This document shows positions 5,950 through 13,566 of a stretch of DNA of 22,011 bases, piece by piece. The notes under the pieces were generated by a model, which did no database searches, was not told the origin of the DNA, and was given only the letters and a program-made list of their open reading frames with translations. Made by a program: the position numbers and the translations under genes. Source of the stretch: Clostridium sp. CAG:245 (GTDB taxonomy: Bacteria; Bacillota; Clostridia; TANB77; CAG-508); contig FR880081.1 of assembly GCA_000435175.1 (NCBI GenBank), positions 1 to 22,011 on the forward strand, given 5' to 3'. How positions within the stretch are numbered: position 1 is the stretch's first letter; every line of letters begins with the position of its first letter.

Positions 5950-7143
5950 TTATCCGACCGTTACTTTTCCGTAAACTCCGCCACCACCAGCATGAATCTT
6001 CATTTTGCCTTCTCTAGAAGCAATTATTTCGTTTGCAACTTTTTCGCCAACCACCGCTTCTATATCGTCTTTTGATAATTTATGTAAAATTGTCATCTCT
6101 GTTCCAAAGCTGTATAATAGTCTATCTATTGTTTTGTTTCCTACTCCCGGAATGAATGTAAGTGGAACCTGATAAACATATGGTGGTCTGTTTGCAGGAC
6201 TCTTACTTTTTTCTTTATCTTTTATTAATTCTATTCTATCGAAAACTCCAAATGTTACTTTGTCACTTCCACAGAAAGGACACACTGCAACTGGTTCTTT
6301 AGTTTCTATTACTTGATTACAGCTATCACAAAAAGTTCTGTGATATTTTCCAAGTTTAGGGTCTAGTCCATAATTGCAAAGTACTTTTCTTCCATCTTCG
6401 CCTTTTAAAGCTTTTACAACTTCTTTAAAGCTTATATCATTTACAAGCATTTTGTTGTATTCTCTTGCAATCTTTGGAAGCGAATGTGCATCTGAATTTG
6501 TAACAAATGTTTTATCTTCTAATTCTGTTATCATATCTGCCAAATATGTATCAGCACTTAAGCCTAACTCGATTGAAAATATTTTATTAAATTTTTCTTT
6601 GAATATATCTTTCATTCTGTCCACACAGTTGCCATAATAACTTTTAAATGGTGTGAAACAATGTGCTGGAATTAATATTCCATTATATTTTTCAACTATA
6701 TCTATCAGCTCATATCCAGAAACATCAGAACGTTGCGTACTTAATGTTATATTATGTATATGCCTACTCATTTCTTTAGAAAAGCCCTTAATATCTGATA
6801 AATGGGGAAAGAAACATACATTATGTGCTGCTCCGCACTTTCCATTTCTTCCAACCTCAGAAGTTTCAACTTCACTTCCTAGTAATATACAAACCTTATC
6901 TTTGTATATTATGCCTCCATCTTCAATTTCATATGCTTCACCTGTTTTTAAAAAATTTTCTATATCTTCAATAACATATGGTGATGCACAGTCTATAATT
7001 CCAACAATATTAATTCCCTTTCTATCGGCACATTCTTTTGCAATGTTAGCAAAATTTAGGCTTCTAGCTGCCGTAATTTTAATTGGCTTACCGTTCTCGC
7101 TTCTTCCTATGTGTACATGTAAATCTGCAAATACTTCTTCCAT
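5950..7143 (-). CDS. Endonuclease Q (PHP-domain DNA repair nuclease, YqxK type)
   Basis: Homologue of EndoQ, which nicks DNA 5' of deaminated bases (uracil, hypoxanthine, xanthine) and abasic sites. The family was described in Thermococcales and Bacillus (YqxK). The PHP domain spans about 1-260, with metal motifs DLHVHIG (7-13), GSEVETSE (89-96), PAHCF (159-163) and TNSDAHS (215-221). A zinc finger follows with C272, C275, C288 and C291. The C-terminal region has an HhH-like segment IPGVGNKTIDRLL (331-343) and a Gly-rich end. The length (397 aa) is right for the family. The start follows AGAAAGGA. Being immediately upstream of spoIIM and xerD mirrors the Bacillus order yqxK-spoIIM-xerD. Confidence 0.87.
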   Translation of the reverse strand: MEEVFADLHVHIGRSENGKPIKITAARSLNFANIAKECADRKGINIVGIIDCASPYVIEDIENFLKTGEAYEIEDGGIIYKDKVCILLGSEVETSEVGRNGKCGAAHNVCFFPHLSDIKGFSKEMSRHIHNITLSTQRSDVSGYELIDIVEKYNGILIPAHCFTPFKSYYGNCVDRMKDIFKEKFNKIFSIELGLSADTYLADMITELEDKTFVTNSDAHSLPKIAREYNKMLVNDISFKEVVKALKGEDGRKVLCNYGLDPKLGKYHRTFCDSCNQVIETKEPVAVCPFCGSDKVTFGVFDRIELIKDKEKSKSPANRPPYVYQVPLTFIPGVGNKTIDRLLYSFGTEMTILHKLSKDDIEAVVGEKVANEIIASREGKMKIHAGGGGVYGKVTVG

Positions 7144-7187
7144 TTATATATCCTTTCTTACTATTTAAATATTTTTGATTTAAAAAG

Positions 7188-7286
7188 AATTATAATTTTG
7201 GAAAAACACCAAATTTTAAATAACACTAAAACATAATTATTTTTATGTAATTTAAAATTGCATTTGGCATAACCAAAATTATAATT
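7188..7286. repeat. Nested ~100-bp imperfect palindrome
   Basis: AATTATAATTTTGG (7188-7201) is the exact inverse of CCAAAATTATAATT (7273-7286). Inside it, CCAAATTTTAAAT (7209-7221) pairs with ATTTAAAATT and TTTGG (7250-7267), and ACATAA pairs with TTATGT around the centre (7231-7248). The whole segment can fold into one long hairpin. It could be a MITE-like remnant or a terminator for the 7391 gene. Confidence 0.7.
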
Positions 7287-7385
7287 ATTTTCTTAACTTC
7301 TTATGTTCTTTTAATACAACAAAGTTATAACTACTTTCTTAACTTCTTATGTTTATTTAATACATCACAAGTTATAATTACTTTA
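7279..7385. repeat. 46-47-bp tandem repeats, 2.3 copies
   Basis: Units at 7279-7324 and 7325-7371 share TTATAA(T/C)TA(T/C)TTTCTTAA followed by CTTCTTATGTT and TTTAATACA, and a partial third unit lies at 7372-7385. They overlap the right arm of the palindrome and end just before the stop of the 7391 gene. No coding content is seen in 7144-7390. Confidence 0.75.
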
Positions 7386-7390
7386 CCGGT

Positions 7391-7717
7391 TTATTCTCTA
7401 AACCAATCCTCATAAACTCTTGAAGATTGTTCTTTTTCTTCTGGGTTTTCTTTTTTTACCACACTTCTTGTGGCGTCATTTGAAATTCTTGTTGGAGTTA
7501 CCAATTTGTCTAATGCAACTCCATTTATTCTATTTTGTAAAATATAATGTATTGTAGGCATTTCTTTTATATATTCTGCTATGTTTTTATTTCTGTTTTC
7601 ATCTTGCATCGCATGCCCTCTGTATCTGTCTAAGTGTCTATTAGCCTCTTTTGCAGCTGCCTCAATAGTTCCTACCGTTCTTGGTATTATCAAGTCATTT
7701 TCATTTACTAAACTCAT
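7391..7717 (-). CDS. Hypothetical protein (108 aa), coupled to the 182-aa gene
   Basis: I do not recognise this protein. It is highly charged, with no membrane segment or cysteine, and the C-terminus (KKENPEEKEQSS) is probably disordered. The N-terminal segment (VGTIEAAAKEANRHLDRYRGHAMQDENRNKNIAEYIKEM) looks helical. Its ATG overlaps the stop of the upstream gene (ATGA), with GGAGG 10 nt before it, so the two are translated together and probably act together. It may be a lineage-restricted adaptor or regulator; no activity can be assigned. Confidence 0.7.
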   Translation of the reverse strand: MSLVNENDLIIPRTVGTIEAAAKEANRHLDRYRGHAMQDENRNKNIAEYIKEMPTIHYILQNRINGVALDKLVTPTRISNDATRSVVKKENPEEKEQSSRVYEDWFRE

Positions 7718-8262
7718 ACTTTTATAGCCTCCATTCTGTTTACGAAGTCCTTAAATATTTCTAAATATCTATTTTGTTTTCCTTTTAAGTTTCTATATTC
7801 AAGCAACACTAATGCTTCATCAACTTTAAAACCTATTCTTTCTGGTCTATCTAAAAGCATACCACCAAATTGGTCTATTAGTTCTAACACATCAGCCTCT
7901 GGTTCTCTTGGTTCAGAACCAGTATATCTATTTACCTGCTCACAAATTTTACAAAATCTTTTATCAAATCCTAAAGTTTCTAAATAATCTGCGCCATCTT
8001 TTGCATAAGTTCTAATCTTGTTTAAATCTGTAAAATTATCTACTTTCTTACAATTGCACAATAAGCAAGCTGTTATTAGCATATTTTCATCAAAATTCAG
8101 TTCTGGAGTATTATCTAAAAACAACTTTAATAGTTCTGTTTTAAATACAACAGAATTATCAAAATAAACATTACCTCTCTTGTTTAGGTAATACATTATC
8201 TCCATTTTCTTTATCCAGTCTTTTTCCGATAATATGTAATCTGCAAAAGTTTGGTTTTCCAT
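7714..8262 (-). CDS. Hypothetical protein (182 aa), possibly a degenerate HD domain
   Basis: Not firmly recognised. The order of segments resembles an all-helical HD-domain protein: ITACLLCNCKKVDN sits where ALLHDIGK would be, and AKDGADYLETLGFDKRFCKICEQVNRY sits where the GA..L..LG....I..HHE helix would be. The metal-binding histidines and aspartates are absent, so a phosphohydrolase activity is unlikely if the resemblance is real. It is soluble and acidic. A promoter with TTGAAA-17-TATAAT lies at 8394-8366, and the next gene starts at the ATGA overlap. The HD comparison is my inference from pattern only. Confidence 0.68.
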   Translation of the reverse strand: MENQTFADYILSEKDWIKKMEIMYYLNKRGNVYFDNSVVFKTELLKLFLDNTPELNFDENMLITACLLCNCKKVDNFTDLNKIRTYAKDGADYLETLGFDKRFCKICEQVNRYTGSEPREPEADVLELIDQFGGMLLDRPERIGFKVDEALVLLEYRNLKGKQNRYLEIFKDFVNRMEAIKV

Positions 8263-8365
8263 ATCTTAACCTCGTCTCTTTCATAAGGTACAAAACCTAA
8301 GTTGAATAAATTATTCTTTAATTTATAACCTATAAATCAGATTATTTTGTTTATATTTTATATAG

Positions 8366-8394
8366 ATTATATGATATCTTCACAGTATTTTCAA
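8366..8394 (-). promoter_or_regulatory. Promoter of the 182-aa/108-aa pair
   Basis: On the minus strand, TTGAAA (8394-8389), 17-bp spacer and TATAAT (8371-8366). It starts a leader of about 95 nt before the ATG at 8262. Confidence 0.75.
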
Positions 8395-8426
8395 CAAAGA
8401 TACATAAATGTAATTCTATTGTAATA

Positions 8427-9014
8427 TTATTGTAACTTTAGCATAATTTCATTCATCATTTTTATAGTTTCTTCTTTATTTTCATTGTTTATTACTGTAT
8501 TACAATTCTTTGTAAAAAATTCATCATTTGGTTGGCTGTTTAACCTTTGTAATGCCTTTTCCTTTGATAGTTTATCCCTTTTACAAATTCTTTTTATTTT
8601 TTCTGTTTTGGGTGCAATTACGCCTATTGTATAATCGCACAGTTTATCTAATTTACTTTCAAATAGTAAAGGAACGTCTAATATTATGTATTGGTAATCT
8701 AAATTTTGATTAGCTTCTAATTCTTTTTTTATTTCTTCTACAACATATTCAAATGTTAAGCCATCTAACTTTTCTTTTTCTGCTCTATTTAAAAATACAA
8801 TGTCTGCAAGTTTTTTTCTATCTAATTCATTATTTTTTATAACATCATTACCAAAGGCTTGTCTAATTGCCTGTAAATATTCTCCATTGTTCTTTGTCAT
8901 TTCTTTTGCAATTTTATCAGCATCTATTATTTTTGCTTCATAATTTTTACTTATTAATTTTGAAATAGTAGATTTTCCACTACCAGAATTTCCTGTTATT
9001 CCGATTATCTTCAT
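8427..9014 (-). CDS. coaE: Dephospho-CoA kinase
   Basis: Catalyses the last step of coenzyme A synthesis, the ATP-dependent phosphorylation of dephospho-CoA at the ribose 3' position. It has the P-loop GNSGSGKST (8-16), the family's DADKIAKE (about 31-38), and LDVPLLFES (about 112-120), where the substrate-side loop of CoaE lies. The CKRDKLSKEKALQRLNSQ segment (about 148-165) is the lid region. The length (195 aa) is normal. The start uses AGAGAGGA about 12 nt upstream; an ATG closer to that site is out of frame. It follows tmcAL with a 109-bp gap. Confidence 0.93.
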   Translation of the reverse strand: MKIIGITGNSGSGKSTISKLISKNYEAKIIDADKIAKEMTKNNGEYLQAIRQAFGNDVIKNNELDRKKLADIVFLNRAEKEKLDGLTFEYVVEEIKKELEANQNLDYQYIILDVPLLFESKLDKLCDYTIGVIAPKTEKIKRICKRDKLSKEKALQRLNSQPNDEFFTKNCNTVINNENKEETIKMMNEIMLKLQ

Positions 9015-9123
9015 TTTTAATCATATTCCTCTCTTTGGGCTACAAATCAATAAAAAGAAATTTAAGAAACTAATACACTTTGTATATAGCCACTTTTCAA
9101 ATGTGCATATTCTACTTTTTCTT

Positions 9124-10359
9124 CTAATTTGTTATTATCATGTTGTTAGTAAAGTCTAAATTAGCCTTTGATTCATATTCGTATCCAAGTGTATACACAT
9201 CTGTTGCAAATATATCTATATCAAGCATTTCCGCTAATTGTTTATTTTTATTTTGGTCTACAAATTTCTTTACAGATGTAACCATATTTATTTTCGGATT
9301 TCTATTTGCAATCTCCGAAATTAACATTCTTCCTTTCGGATTAAATCCTAAAATTCTTGCATATGGTATTGTTTTTTTAGACATATCCATCATTTTTTTA
9401 TTTATTCCAAGTAGTGCACACACTAAAATTCGTTGTATTCTAGTTTGTGTATATCTTTTAGATTTTATCGCTGTTATTAAATCTGTTAGATTATTGCAAT
9501 TTGATGCAGCACTTTTAATTGTGTTTTCGAGTCCTTCTGAAACATCTGGTAAATCTGCTATCTGTGCAACTGTCATTTTTCTTAAAGTATATATTATCTC
9601 TTTTTCATACTTACTTAGGCTTAATATTACTTCCCCCTTTTTAACCTGTTGCCCTAGAATTTGGTAAGTACTGTTTGGAACAACCTTACGTAAATCAGCA
9701 TATTGCTTTCTTTTCATAATATCTCTAATTCCAGTTGCACTTGCAAAACCATCCACAATTCTATTTTCATTGTAGTATACCTTTTGTCTCTTTATCATTA
9801 TTGGTTCTAAATGGCTCTTTTGAGTTTTTAACGCTTTTAAATATTCTATAGCTAAAATATTGTTTGGGCTTCCTAATACATTTGCATACCTCTTAATATC
9901 ATTTAAATACATCATTAGGGCATTTTCTCTTGCCATTGGATATGATATACCTTTTTTTAGTTCATGACTTAATATATTCGTATAACCTCTTGGCTCATTA
10001 TATAAAACATTAGCAATATTATTTAAGGTGGCTAAATCATCAGCTTCTGCACCAAAAGCAAAACTATCAACAATTTTCAAACTATCCAAAATTTTAATAG
10101 CTCCATTTGCAAAATTTTCTGCACTAGAAACACTGTATAAAGTTGGAAGTTCTATTACAAGGTCAGCCCCGCCACAAATTGCCATATAAGCTTTAGCCCA
10201 CTTATTTACAATTGAGGTTTCTCCCCTTTGTGTAAAATTTCCAGATATAACAGCCACACAAAAATCTGCTTCTGCTTCTTGCTTTGCCTTTTGTAAATGA
10301 TAATAATGTCCATTATGAAATGGATTATATTCTGCAATTATTCCAACTGTTTTAGCCAT
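9124..10359 (-). CDS. tmcAL: tRNA(Met) cytidine acetate ligase (YlbM family)
   Basis: TmcAL makes N4-acetylcytidine at the wobble position of elongator tRNA-Met, using acetate and ATP by way of acetyl-AMP. The protein is a nucleotidyltransferase-fold enzyme. The N-terminus carries IIAEYNPFHNGH (7-18) with the HxGH motif, followed by VISGNFTQRGE (about 38-48), the signature of the YlbM family. GADLVIELP (about 64-72), SAENFANGA and the later SATGIRD are also family features. The length (411 aa) matches Bacillus YlbM. The start follows AAAGGGGA. It diverges from rnhA. Confidence 0.92.
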   Translation of the reverse strand: MAKTVGIIAEYNPFHNGHYYHLQKAKQEAEADFCVAVISGNFTQRGETSIVNKWAKAYMAICGGADLVIELPTLYSVSSAENFANGAIKILDSLKIVDSFAFGAEADDLATLNNIANVLYNEPRGYTNILSHELKKGISYPMARENALMMYLNDIKRYANVLGSPNNILAIEYLKALKTQKSHLEPIMIKRQKVYYNENRIVDGFASATGIRDIMKRKQYADLRKVVPNSTYQILGQQVKKGEVILSLSKYEKEIIYTLRKMTVAQIADLPDVSEGLENTIKSAASNCNNLTDLITAIKSKRYTQTRIQRILVCALLGINKKMMDMSKKTIPYARILGFNPKGRMLISEIANRNPKINMVTSVKKFVDQNKNKQLAEMLDIDIFATDVYTLGYEYESKANLDFTNNMIITN

Positions 10360-10439
10360 AAAACACGTCCCCTTTTTATATCAATTTTGTAGTTATTTTT
10401 TACGAAACATAAATGTTTCTAACTAATTTTCCCTATTTA

Positions 10440-10468
10440 TTGCACTTTAAAATATTTATTGATATAAT
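10440..10468 (+). promoter_or_regulatory. Promoter of rnhA
   Basis: TTGCAC (10440-10445), 17-bp spacer and an extended -10 TGATATAAT (-10 at 10463-10468). The transcript would start near 10475, leaving a leader of 60-72 nt. Confidence 0.8.
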
Positions 10469-10501
10469 ATCATAAATTAAAAATATTTACAATTAAATGA
10501 G

Positions 10502-10546
10502 AAAGGAATACAATTTTTTGTAAGAATAAATTGTATGGTAAATAAT
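10502..10546 (+). promoter_or_regulatory. Shine-Dalgarno separated from the rnhA start by a hairpin
   Basis: AAAGGA (10502-10507) is directly followed by a 9-bp stem, ATACAATTT (10508-10516) and AAATTGTAT (10528-10536), with an 11-nt loop. Ten nucleotides then precede the ATG at 10547 (Met5 of the longest frame). If the hairpin forms, the effective spacing to that ATG is 10 nt, and the ATG at 10535 is partly buried in the stem. The UDPGP gene at 15632 has the same layout. Confidence 0.6.
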
Positions 10547-10990
10547 ATGGACGAAGTAACAATTTATACAGATGGTGCATGCTCTGGAAATCCAGGTCCT
10601 GGAGGCTGGGGAGCAATATTAATGCTTGGAGAAAATAGAAAAGAAATTTCTGGTGGTTCAGAGAATACTACCAATAATATAATGGAATTAACAGCTGTAA
10701 TAGAAGCTCTTAAAATTTTAAAACGACCTTGCAAAGTCAATATTTATAGTGACAGTGCATATGTAGTAAATGCTTTTTTGCAAAAGTGGATTTATGGTTG
10801 GATGAAAAAAGGTTGGAAAACTGCCGGTGGCGATCCTGTGAAAAATAAAGAATTGTGGCAAGAATTATATTCTTTGACCAAAACACATGACGTAACTTTC
10901 AACAAGGTAAAAGGCCATGCAGACAATGAATTTAATAATAGATGCGACGACATGGCAGTAGCAGAAAGTAAAAAGTTTACCCGAATATAG
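10535..10990 (+). CDS. rnhA: Ribonuclease HI
   Basis: Cleaves the RNA strand of RNA-DNA hybrids (R-loops, primers). The length of 151 residues and the motifs are those of bacterial RNase HI: YTDGACSGNPGPGGWG with D13, NIMELTAV with E51, YSDSAYV with D73, VKGHAD with H128 and NNRCDDMA with D138, so the DEDD active site and the catalytic histidine are all present. The basic handle WIYGWMKKGWKTAGG is also there. The start may be at 10535 or, more likely given the leader structure, at 10547 (MDEVTIYTDG, which aligns better with the E. coli start). Its terminator overlaps the stop codon. It is divergent from tmcAL. Confidence 0.95.
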   Translation: MVNNMDEVTIYTDGACSGNPGPGGWGAILMLGENRKEISGGSENTTNNIMELTAVIEALKILKRPCKVNIYSDSAYVVNAFLQKWIYGWMKKGWKTAGGDPVKNKELWQELYSLTKTHDVTFNKVKGHADNEFNNRCDDMAVAESKKFTRI

Positions 10991-11003
10991 GTAAACTTTT
11001 TAT
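10970..11003 (+). terminator. Intrinsic terminator overlapping the rnhA stop
   Basis: AAAAAGTTTACC (10970-10981) pairs with GGTAAACTTTTT (10990-11001) as a 12-bp stem with an 8-nt loop and T-run. The left arm encodes part of the last codons of rnhA and the stop codon lies in the loop and right arm. Confidence 0.85.
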
Positions 11004-11082
11004 TATTGTTTATTTATAGATTTCTATGTTTGAGTATCTTGTAAAATTCGTAAACACTTTTAATTTCTTATTCGAAAAATTC

Positions 11083-13264
11083 TTAAAAATTTCTAGTTAA
11101 TCGTACACAGCCACGACCATAACCTATATTCTCACTATTTGTCCTAATTTGTCCATTTTCAAAGTCCATTAAACACCCACTATCTAGAAAAAAAACTGTA
11201 GAAGACCAATAATAATTACTTAGTCCATAATTTTTATAATTATCTGGTGTTATATTTAATTGTCCGGCAAATGCAATTAATTCTTTCTCGGTTGAAGTTT
11301 TCCAATCTCCTGATGTTATGTCTTTTGCAGTAGCAAACGAATATAATTTCCCATTATTATAATCCTCTAATGCCATAACATTAAACCTTGCATTTCCAGA
11401 ACTATTAGGTGTCAATACACCTTTACTTCCAAATGGACCTCTATATTCCACCTGACTTATATAGTAATTCTTTGTTCCAGATACAGTTGAAATTGAATAT
11501 GAATAGCCTCTCCACCTTCCACTTCCTCCTACTTTAAAATCTTCAAATATTATTCCATCCACTGTTCCATTTCCATCTACATCTGCATAATATCCTACTC
11601 CAGAAGTACCTGTAAACGTATTATCATTTACTGTTACAGAATATGTTGCTGTTTTTTCATTATAATTTGTGTTAGATGCGCTCTTTACAGTTATTGTTGC
11701 ACTTCCTGCTCCAACTGATTTTACTGTTACTGTATTTCCACTTACAGTTACTGTTGCTACTCCTGTATTTGATGACCATGCACTTATACTTCCAGTACCA
11801 CTCACAGTGAATGAGGTACTATTCGGATAATTTATTGTACCACTATAAGATGATAAACTTAAGTTTCCATTTGATTTATTTACTTTTGTTGTTTGCGTCG
11901 AACTTTCAGTTTTGTATCCTACTTTGCTTGCTCTTACTATTACTGTAAATGATGATGCATTTGTAATGATTGGCATTGTCGTATTATAACTTGCTCCATT
12001 ATTTGTAGAGTACTCTAGCTTTGCGTCACTTGGAGTTACGTTTACTGTTACAGCATTATGTTGTCTACCATCATAAGTTCCTGTATACGGTGTTACTCTT
12101 AAATCTATGCTTCCATTCTTCACTGTCGCTTCATAGGTTGCTGTTTTTGATGTGTAATTTATTGTTTCTTCTGTTGTTACTGTTATTGTTACTTTCCCTG
12201 CTGTTGTTCCAGGTTTTACTGTTACTGTATTTCCATTTAAACTTGCAGTTGCAATATTGGTATTTGAGGAGGTTATGCTTACATTTGTTGTATTCTCATT
12301 TATTGTAAAAGATGTGCTGTTTGGATATGTTAAAGTTCCACTGTATAAAGAAAGTACTAATTTTCCTTCTGCTCTATTTACCTTTATTGTTTCTGTTGTA
12401 GATACTGTTTTGTAGCCTTCTTTACTTGCTACTACTGTTACTGTAAATTCTGATGTGTCTTTAATCTTTGGCATTTCCGTAACATAATTTTCTCCATCTA
12501 AAGAATACTCCAACTTTGCATCACTTGGTTCTACACTTATATTAGATAAAGCATTGTGTTCTTGTCCATCATATGTACCAACATATGATGTTGCTTCTAA
12601 TTTAATTGTTCCATTTTGCACTGTTGCTAAGTGGATTACTTTATTCTCTGCATAATCTCCATTTGCTGCACTTTTTACAACTATATTAGCCTTTCCGGCT
12701 GTTATACCGTGGTTTTACTGTTACAGTATTTCCATCTAAACTTGCCGTGGCAATGTTTGGTGCATCTGAGTTTACCGTTAGCTCTCCTCCAGAAGCATTA
12801 TTTGTTATTTCAAAACTGCCACTGTTTGGATACGTATATGTTCCATCATATGAAGATAATGTTAAATCTCCTGAAACTGCTACTCCTTCATACGTTATTT
12901 CTACATCTCCATTTTCCTTATCTTTTAGCAAAAATTTATATTGGGCATTAATTATAATGTATGCATTCTTGTTATCTATCTTTTCTGTTGAACTCAAATC
13001 ATAATTTTTCTTTCCTGTACTTATTTGCTCCAAATAATTTTCTAAATTTACAGTTTTGCTTTCAACTTGAATATCTGCTTTTTCAAGTTCCAATGCCTCT
13101 TTTATTCCAGCTATTGTCTGTACTTTTTGTGTACTTTTTGCTTTATCAAATAAATTGTTATTTCCAATTACTAAGCTTACACTTACTCCTGCTAATATTA
13201 ATAAAACTACTATTGTTACTACTAGCGAAATTATTGTAATTCCTCTTACTTCTTTTGTTTTCAT
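11083..13264 (-). pseudogene. Prepilin-like surface protein with Ig-like repeats and Lcl-type C-terminus, frameshifted
   Basis: One gene of about 727 codons read in two frames: 13264 to about 12709, then to 11083. The N-terminus (RGITIISLVVTIVVLLILAGVS, residues 7-28) is a class III, prepilin-like segment of the kind common in Clostridia. It has the Gly before the hydrophobic helix but Ser where E5 would be. After a helical stretch come five modules in the order A-B-A-B-A. A (about 85 aa) is Big_2-like (YPNS..F...IATASL.GNTVTVKPG) and B (about 82 aa) contains YDG(Q/R)(E/Q)HNA...PSDAKLEYS. The last 170 residues hold YADVDGNGTVDGIIF and YYWSST...NIGYGRGCVRL, like Lcl_C/DUF1566. Comparing A1 with A2 shows one extra base near 12709 (CCACGGT for CCAGGT). 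The protein probably faced outward; adhesion is a guess. A sequencing error would restore the gene. Confidence 0.85.
11623..12868 (-). repeat. Five alternating repeat modules (A-B-A-B-A) in the surface protein
   Basis: Module A is encoded at about 12868-12622, 12363-12112 and 11865-11623. Module B is at about 12609-12364 and 12111-11866. The A copies share LSLYSGT..YPNSTSFT and NTVTVK; the B copies share GTYDG, PSDAKLEYS and KVGYKT or KEGYKT. A-B is thus a ~500-bp higher-order repeat that could change copy number by recombination. Confidence 0.8.
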
Positions 13265-13335
13265 GTATTTTTCTTCCTCCTAGTTTATTATTAAGTAACA
13301 TACTTAATGATAAGCAATAATAACCAATTTACCTT

Positions 13336-13363
13336 ATATTAAGCCATTTTTAATATTTTTCAA
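13336..13363 (-). promoter_or_regulatory. Possible promoter toward the surface-protein gene
   Basis: On the minus strand, TTGAAA (13363-13358), 16-bp spacer and TAATAT (13341-13336). It is weaker than the opposing promoter at 13421. In the orientation given here it is the best candidate to drive the gene at 13264. Confidence 0.45.
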
Positions 13364-13420
13364 ATTTACCCAATTTCTCTTTTTTTCATTTTTATTTGGC
13401 AAGAAAATTAAAAATAACTC

Positions 13421-13448
13421 TTGATTTTCTTTACTCTTTTGATATAAT
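13421..13448 (+). promoter_or_regulatory. Promoter pointing away from the surface-protein gene
   Basis: TTGATT (13421-13426), 16-bp spacer and extended -10 TGATATAAT (-10 at 13443-13448). No plus-strand gene lies downstream, and its transcript would run at once into the terminator at 13458-13497. If the 161-bp segment were inverted, it would read into the surface-protein gene. Confidence 0.6.
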
Positions 13449-13454
13449 AAAAGC

Positions 13455-13497
13455 ATAAAAAAATCTCGTTAAGTATGTTACTTAATAAGATTTTTTC
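13455..13497. terminator. Bidirectional intrinsic terminator
   Basis: AAAAAATCT (about 13458-13466) pairs with AGATTTTTT (13488-13496), enclosing TTAAGTA/TACTTAA with a 2-nt mismatch and TGT loop. T-runs occur on both sides. It ends the acetyltransferase transcript on the minus strand and would stop the plus-strand promoter at 13421. Half of the stem lies inside and half outside the possible invertible segment. Confidence 0.8.
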
Positions 13498-13566
13498 TAT
13501 TTTTATTCTATTTTTTCGCATTAAAAATAGAAATATTGTATATTACAAATATTTCTACCTCTACTT

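Larger units (their letters stand above)
13288..13488. repeat. Perfect 20-bp inverted repeat flanking 161 bp upstream of the surface-protein gene
   Basis: TTATTAAGTAACATACTTAA (13288-13307) and its exact reverse complement (13469-13488) lie in inverted orientation. Each copy is itself nearly palindromic (TTAAGTA-TGT-TACTTAA). The left copy sits just before the ribosome site of the surface-protein gene, and the right copy is the core of a terminator. The 161 bp between hold promoters on both strands. The layout is that of an invertible promoter switch, but inversion is not shown. Confidence 0.75.

Noticed and set aside
7279..7385. CRISPR-like array
   Set aside because: Units are directly tandem without unique spacers, there are only 2.3 copies, and no cas genes are near.
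11083..11604. Possible diversity-generating retroelement target at the end of the surface protein (Lcl/C-type lectin-like fold)
   Set aside because: No reverse transcriptase, template repeat or accessory gene is found in the window, and no adenine-mismatch repeat of the C-terminus is seen.
11667..13239. Several long leucine-rich plus-strand reading frames opposite the surface-protein gene
   Set aside because: They are antisense shadows of Thr/Ser/Val-rich repeats, lack ribosome sites and have no recognisable domains.
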